Below are positions 38,596 through 39,972 of a stretch of DNA of 39,972 nt, piece by piece. Position 1 is the first letter of the stretch; every line of letters starts with the position of its first letter. The notes under the pieces are model-generated. The model made no database searches. It was not told the DNA's origin and saw nothing but the letters and a program-made list of their open reading frames with translations. Made by a program: the position numbers and the translations under genes. This DNA comes from Flavobacteriales bacterium. GTDB lineage: Bacteria; Bacteroidota; Bacteroidia; Flavobacteriales; BACL11. The stretch covers positions 1-39,972 of the forward strand of contig JABGVU010000087.1 in assembly GCA_018645865.1 (NCBI GenBank), written 5' to 3'.

Positions 38596-39462
38596 ATGGA
38601 AAATTACGATTTATACAAATGGTTTATAACACAAACACCTGTAATGCAAGCGCTTTATGCGGGGCTTTTCACTTGGGGACTAACTGCACTTGGAGCAGCA
38701 TTAGTATTCTTATTTAAAAACTCAAATCGTAAAATCTTAGATATTTCCTTAGGGTTTACAGGTGGAGTAATGATTGCAGCTAGTTTTTGGTCATTACTAT
38801 CTCCTGCCATTGCTTATGTAGAAATGCAAAATAAAATGGGATTAAGCAATACACCATCATGGACACCTCCAGCAATTGGATTTTTATTAGGAGCTGTATT
38901 TCTTTATATTTTAGATCAAATTATTCCTCACTTGCATATTTTTGGAAAGAGAGAAGAAGCTGAAGGAGTAGAAACCAATTGGAGAAAAACAATTCTTTTA
39001 GTATTAGCTATTGCCTTACACAATATACCAGAAGGACTAGCTGTTGGTGTTGCGTTTGGAGCACTTGCAAACCCTGAACTATTAGGAATAGAAGGACATT
39101 CAGTATTTACAATTGGCTCTGCCATTGCATTAGCAATAGGTATTGGAATTCAAAATTTTCCTGAAGGATTTGCAGTATCTATGCCTTTAAGAAGACAAGG
39201 AGTTAGCAGATGGAAATCATGGAAATGGGGACAGCTATCTGCTATTGTGGAGCCAATTTTTGCTGTAATTGGTGCCGCTATAGTAATGCAAGTATTACCG
39301 ATATTACCGTACGCCTTAGCATTTGCTGCGGGTGCAATGATATATATTGTAGTAGAGGAAGTAATTCCTGAAAGCCAAAGAGGAGGAAACACTGACCTAG
39401 CCACAATGGGACTAATAGCAGGTTTTATCGTAATGATGGTACTGGATGTAGCTTTGGGATAG
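38596..39462 (+). CDS. ZIP family metal transporter
   Basis: ALHNIPEGLAVGVAFG and IGIQNFPEGFAVSMPLRRQG are ZIP TM4/TM5 signatures. Confidence 0.93.
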   Translation: MENYDLYKWFITQTPVMQALYAGLFTWGLTALGAALVFLFKNSNRKILDISLGFTGGVMIAASFWSLLSPAIAYVEMQNKMGLSNTPSWTPPAIGFLLGAVFLYILDQIIPHLHIFGKREEAEGVETNWRKTILLVLAIALHNIPEGLAVGVAFGALANPELLGIEGHSVFTIGSAIALAIGIGIQNFPEGFAVSMPLRRQGVSRWKSWKWGQLSAIVEPIFAVIGAAIVMQVLPILPYALAFAAGAMIYIVVEEVIPESQRGGNTDLATMGLIAGFIVMMVLDVALG

Positions 39463-39521
39463 ATGTTAGTTAAAGTATCAATACATGAGATATTTCTAGC
39501 TAATATCTAAAATCTAAATAC

Positions 39522-39529
39522 TATCTTTG
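39522..39529 (+). promoter_or_regulatory. -7 box TATCTTTG immediately upstream of smpB
   Basis: TATCTTTGCAATATG; exact TAnnTTTG, 4 nt before the ATG. Confidence 0.5.
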
Positions 39530-39533
39530 CAAT

Positions 39534-39972
39534 ATGTCAAGCAAGATAAACATCAAAAACCGTAAAGCAAGTTTTGAATACGAACTCATAGCTACTTTTG
39601 TAGCAGGAATTTCTCTAGTAGGAACAGAAATAAAGTCAATTCGTAATAATAAAGCCAATATTTCGGATGCACATTGCGTTTTTATTGAAAATGAATTATA
39701 TGTTAAAAGCTTGCACATTGCTGAATATACCAATGGAGGTTACATTAATCATGAACCAAAAAGAGATCGTAAACTTTTACTAAACCGACAAGAACTCAAC
39801 AAAATGTTAGGGAAAGTAAACGAAAAAGGAAATACTATTATTCCTATTCGTCTATTCATTAACGAAAAAGGAAAAGCAAAACTAGAAATTGCTTTAGCTA
39901 AAGGGAAAAAAGTGTACGACAAAAGAGAAAGCATAAAAGAAAAAGACCAAAAACGCGATATGGCTAGAATCA
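39534..39972 (+). CDS. smpB: SsrA-binding protein SmpB (3' truncated by window edge)
   Basis: [88 protein letters not shown]...; absent from the ORF track because it is open to the edge. Confidence 0.95.
   Translation, partial: MSSKINIKNRKASFEYELIATFVAGISLVGTEIKSIRNNKANISDAHCVFIENELYVKSLHIAEYTNGGYINHEPKRDRKLLLNRQELNKMLGKVNEKGNTIIPIRLFINEKGKAKLEIALAKGKKVYDKRESIKEKDQKRDMARI

Noticed and set aside
39521-39934. Minus-strand ORFs 39521..39733 and 39749..39934
   Set aside because: Antisense to smpB, which is missing from the track only because it runs off the window edge.

Overview
AT-rich Bacteroidota (Flavobacteriia-like) chromosomal window, densely packed with mostly housekeeping genes. Recognisable genes include deaD-type helicase, gyrA, clpC, fabI, recN, coaBC, omega-like rpoZ, bamD, dapA, ligA, prmC, ribD, an HMG-CoA lyase, pyrD and a 3'-truncated smpB. 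There are also a zincin/TPR/M16 peptidase cluster, a sulfotransferase-like/class-IV aminotransferase pair, and a DtxR-ZIP metal module. The most distinctive locus is at about 30.4-35.2 kb on the minus strand: a cobalamin riboswitch, a BtuB-like TonB receptor, a BtuG-like beta-propeller lipoprotein, a second propeller lipoprotein with its own promoter, and a frame-disrupted DUF998-like membrane protein. Three genes look interrupted or oddly initiated: a Gre-like factor with an in-frame TAA, the frameshifted DUF998-like gene, and a DtxR gene whose conserved N-terminus has no ATG/GTG/TTG. Intergenic regions carry Bacteroidota-type -7 boxes (TAnnTTTG), some fused to the U-tract of an upstream terminator or lying within a few nt of the start codon. 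An AT-rich ~0.46 kb spacer next to an XRE regulator holds a repeated operator-like palindrome. I found no CRISPR array, rRNA, tRNA, transposon or clear defence island.
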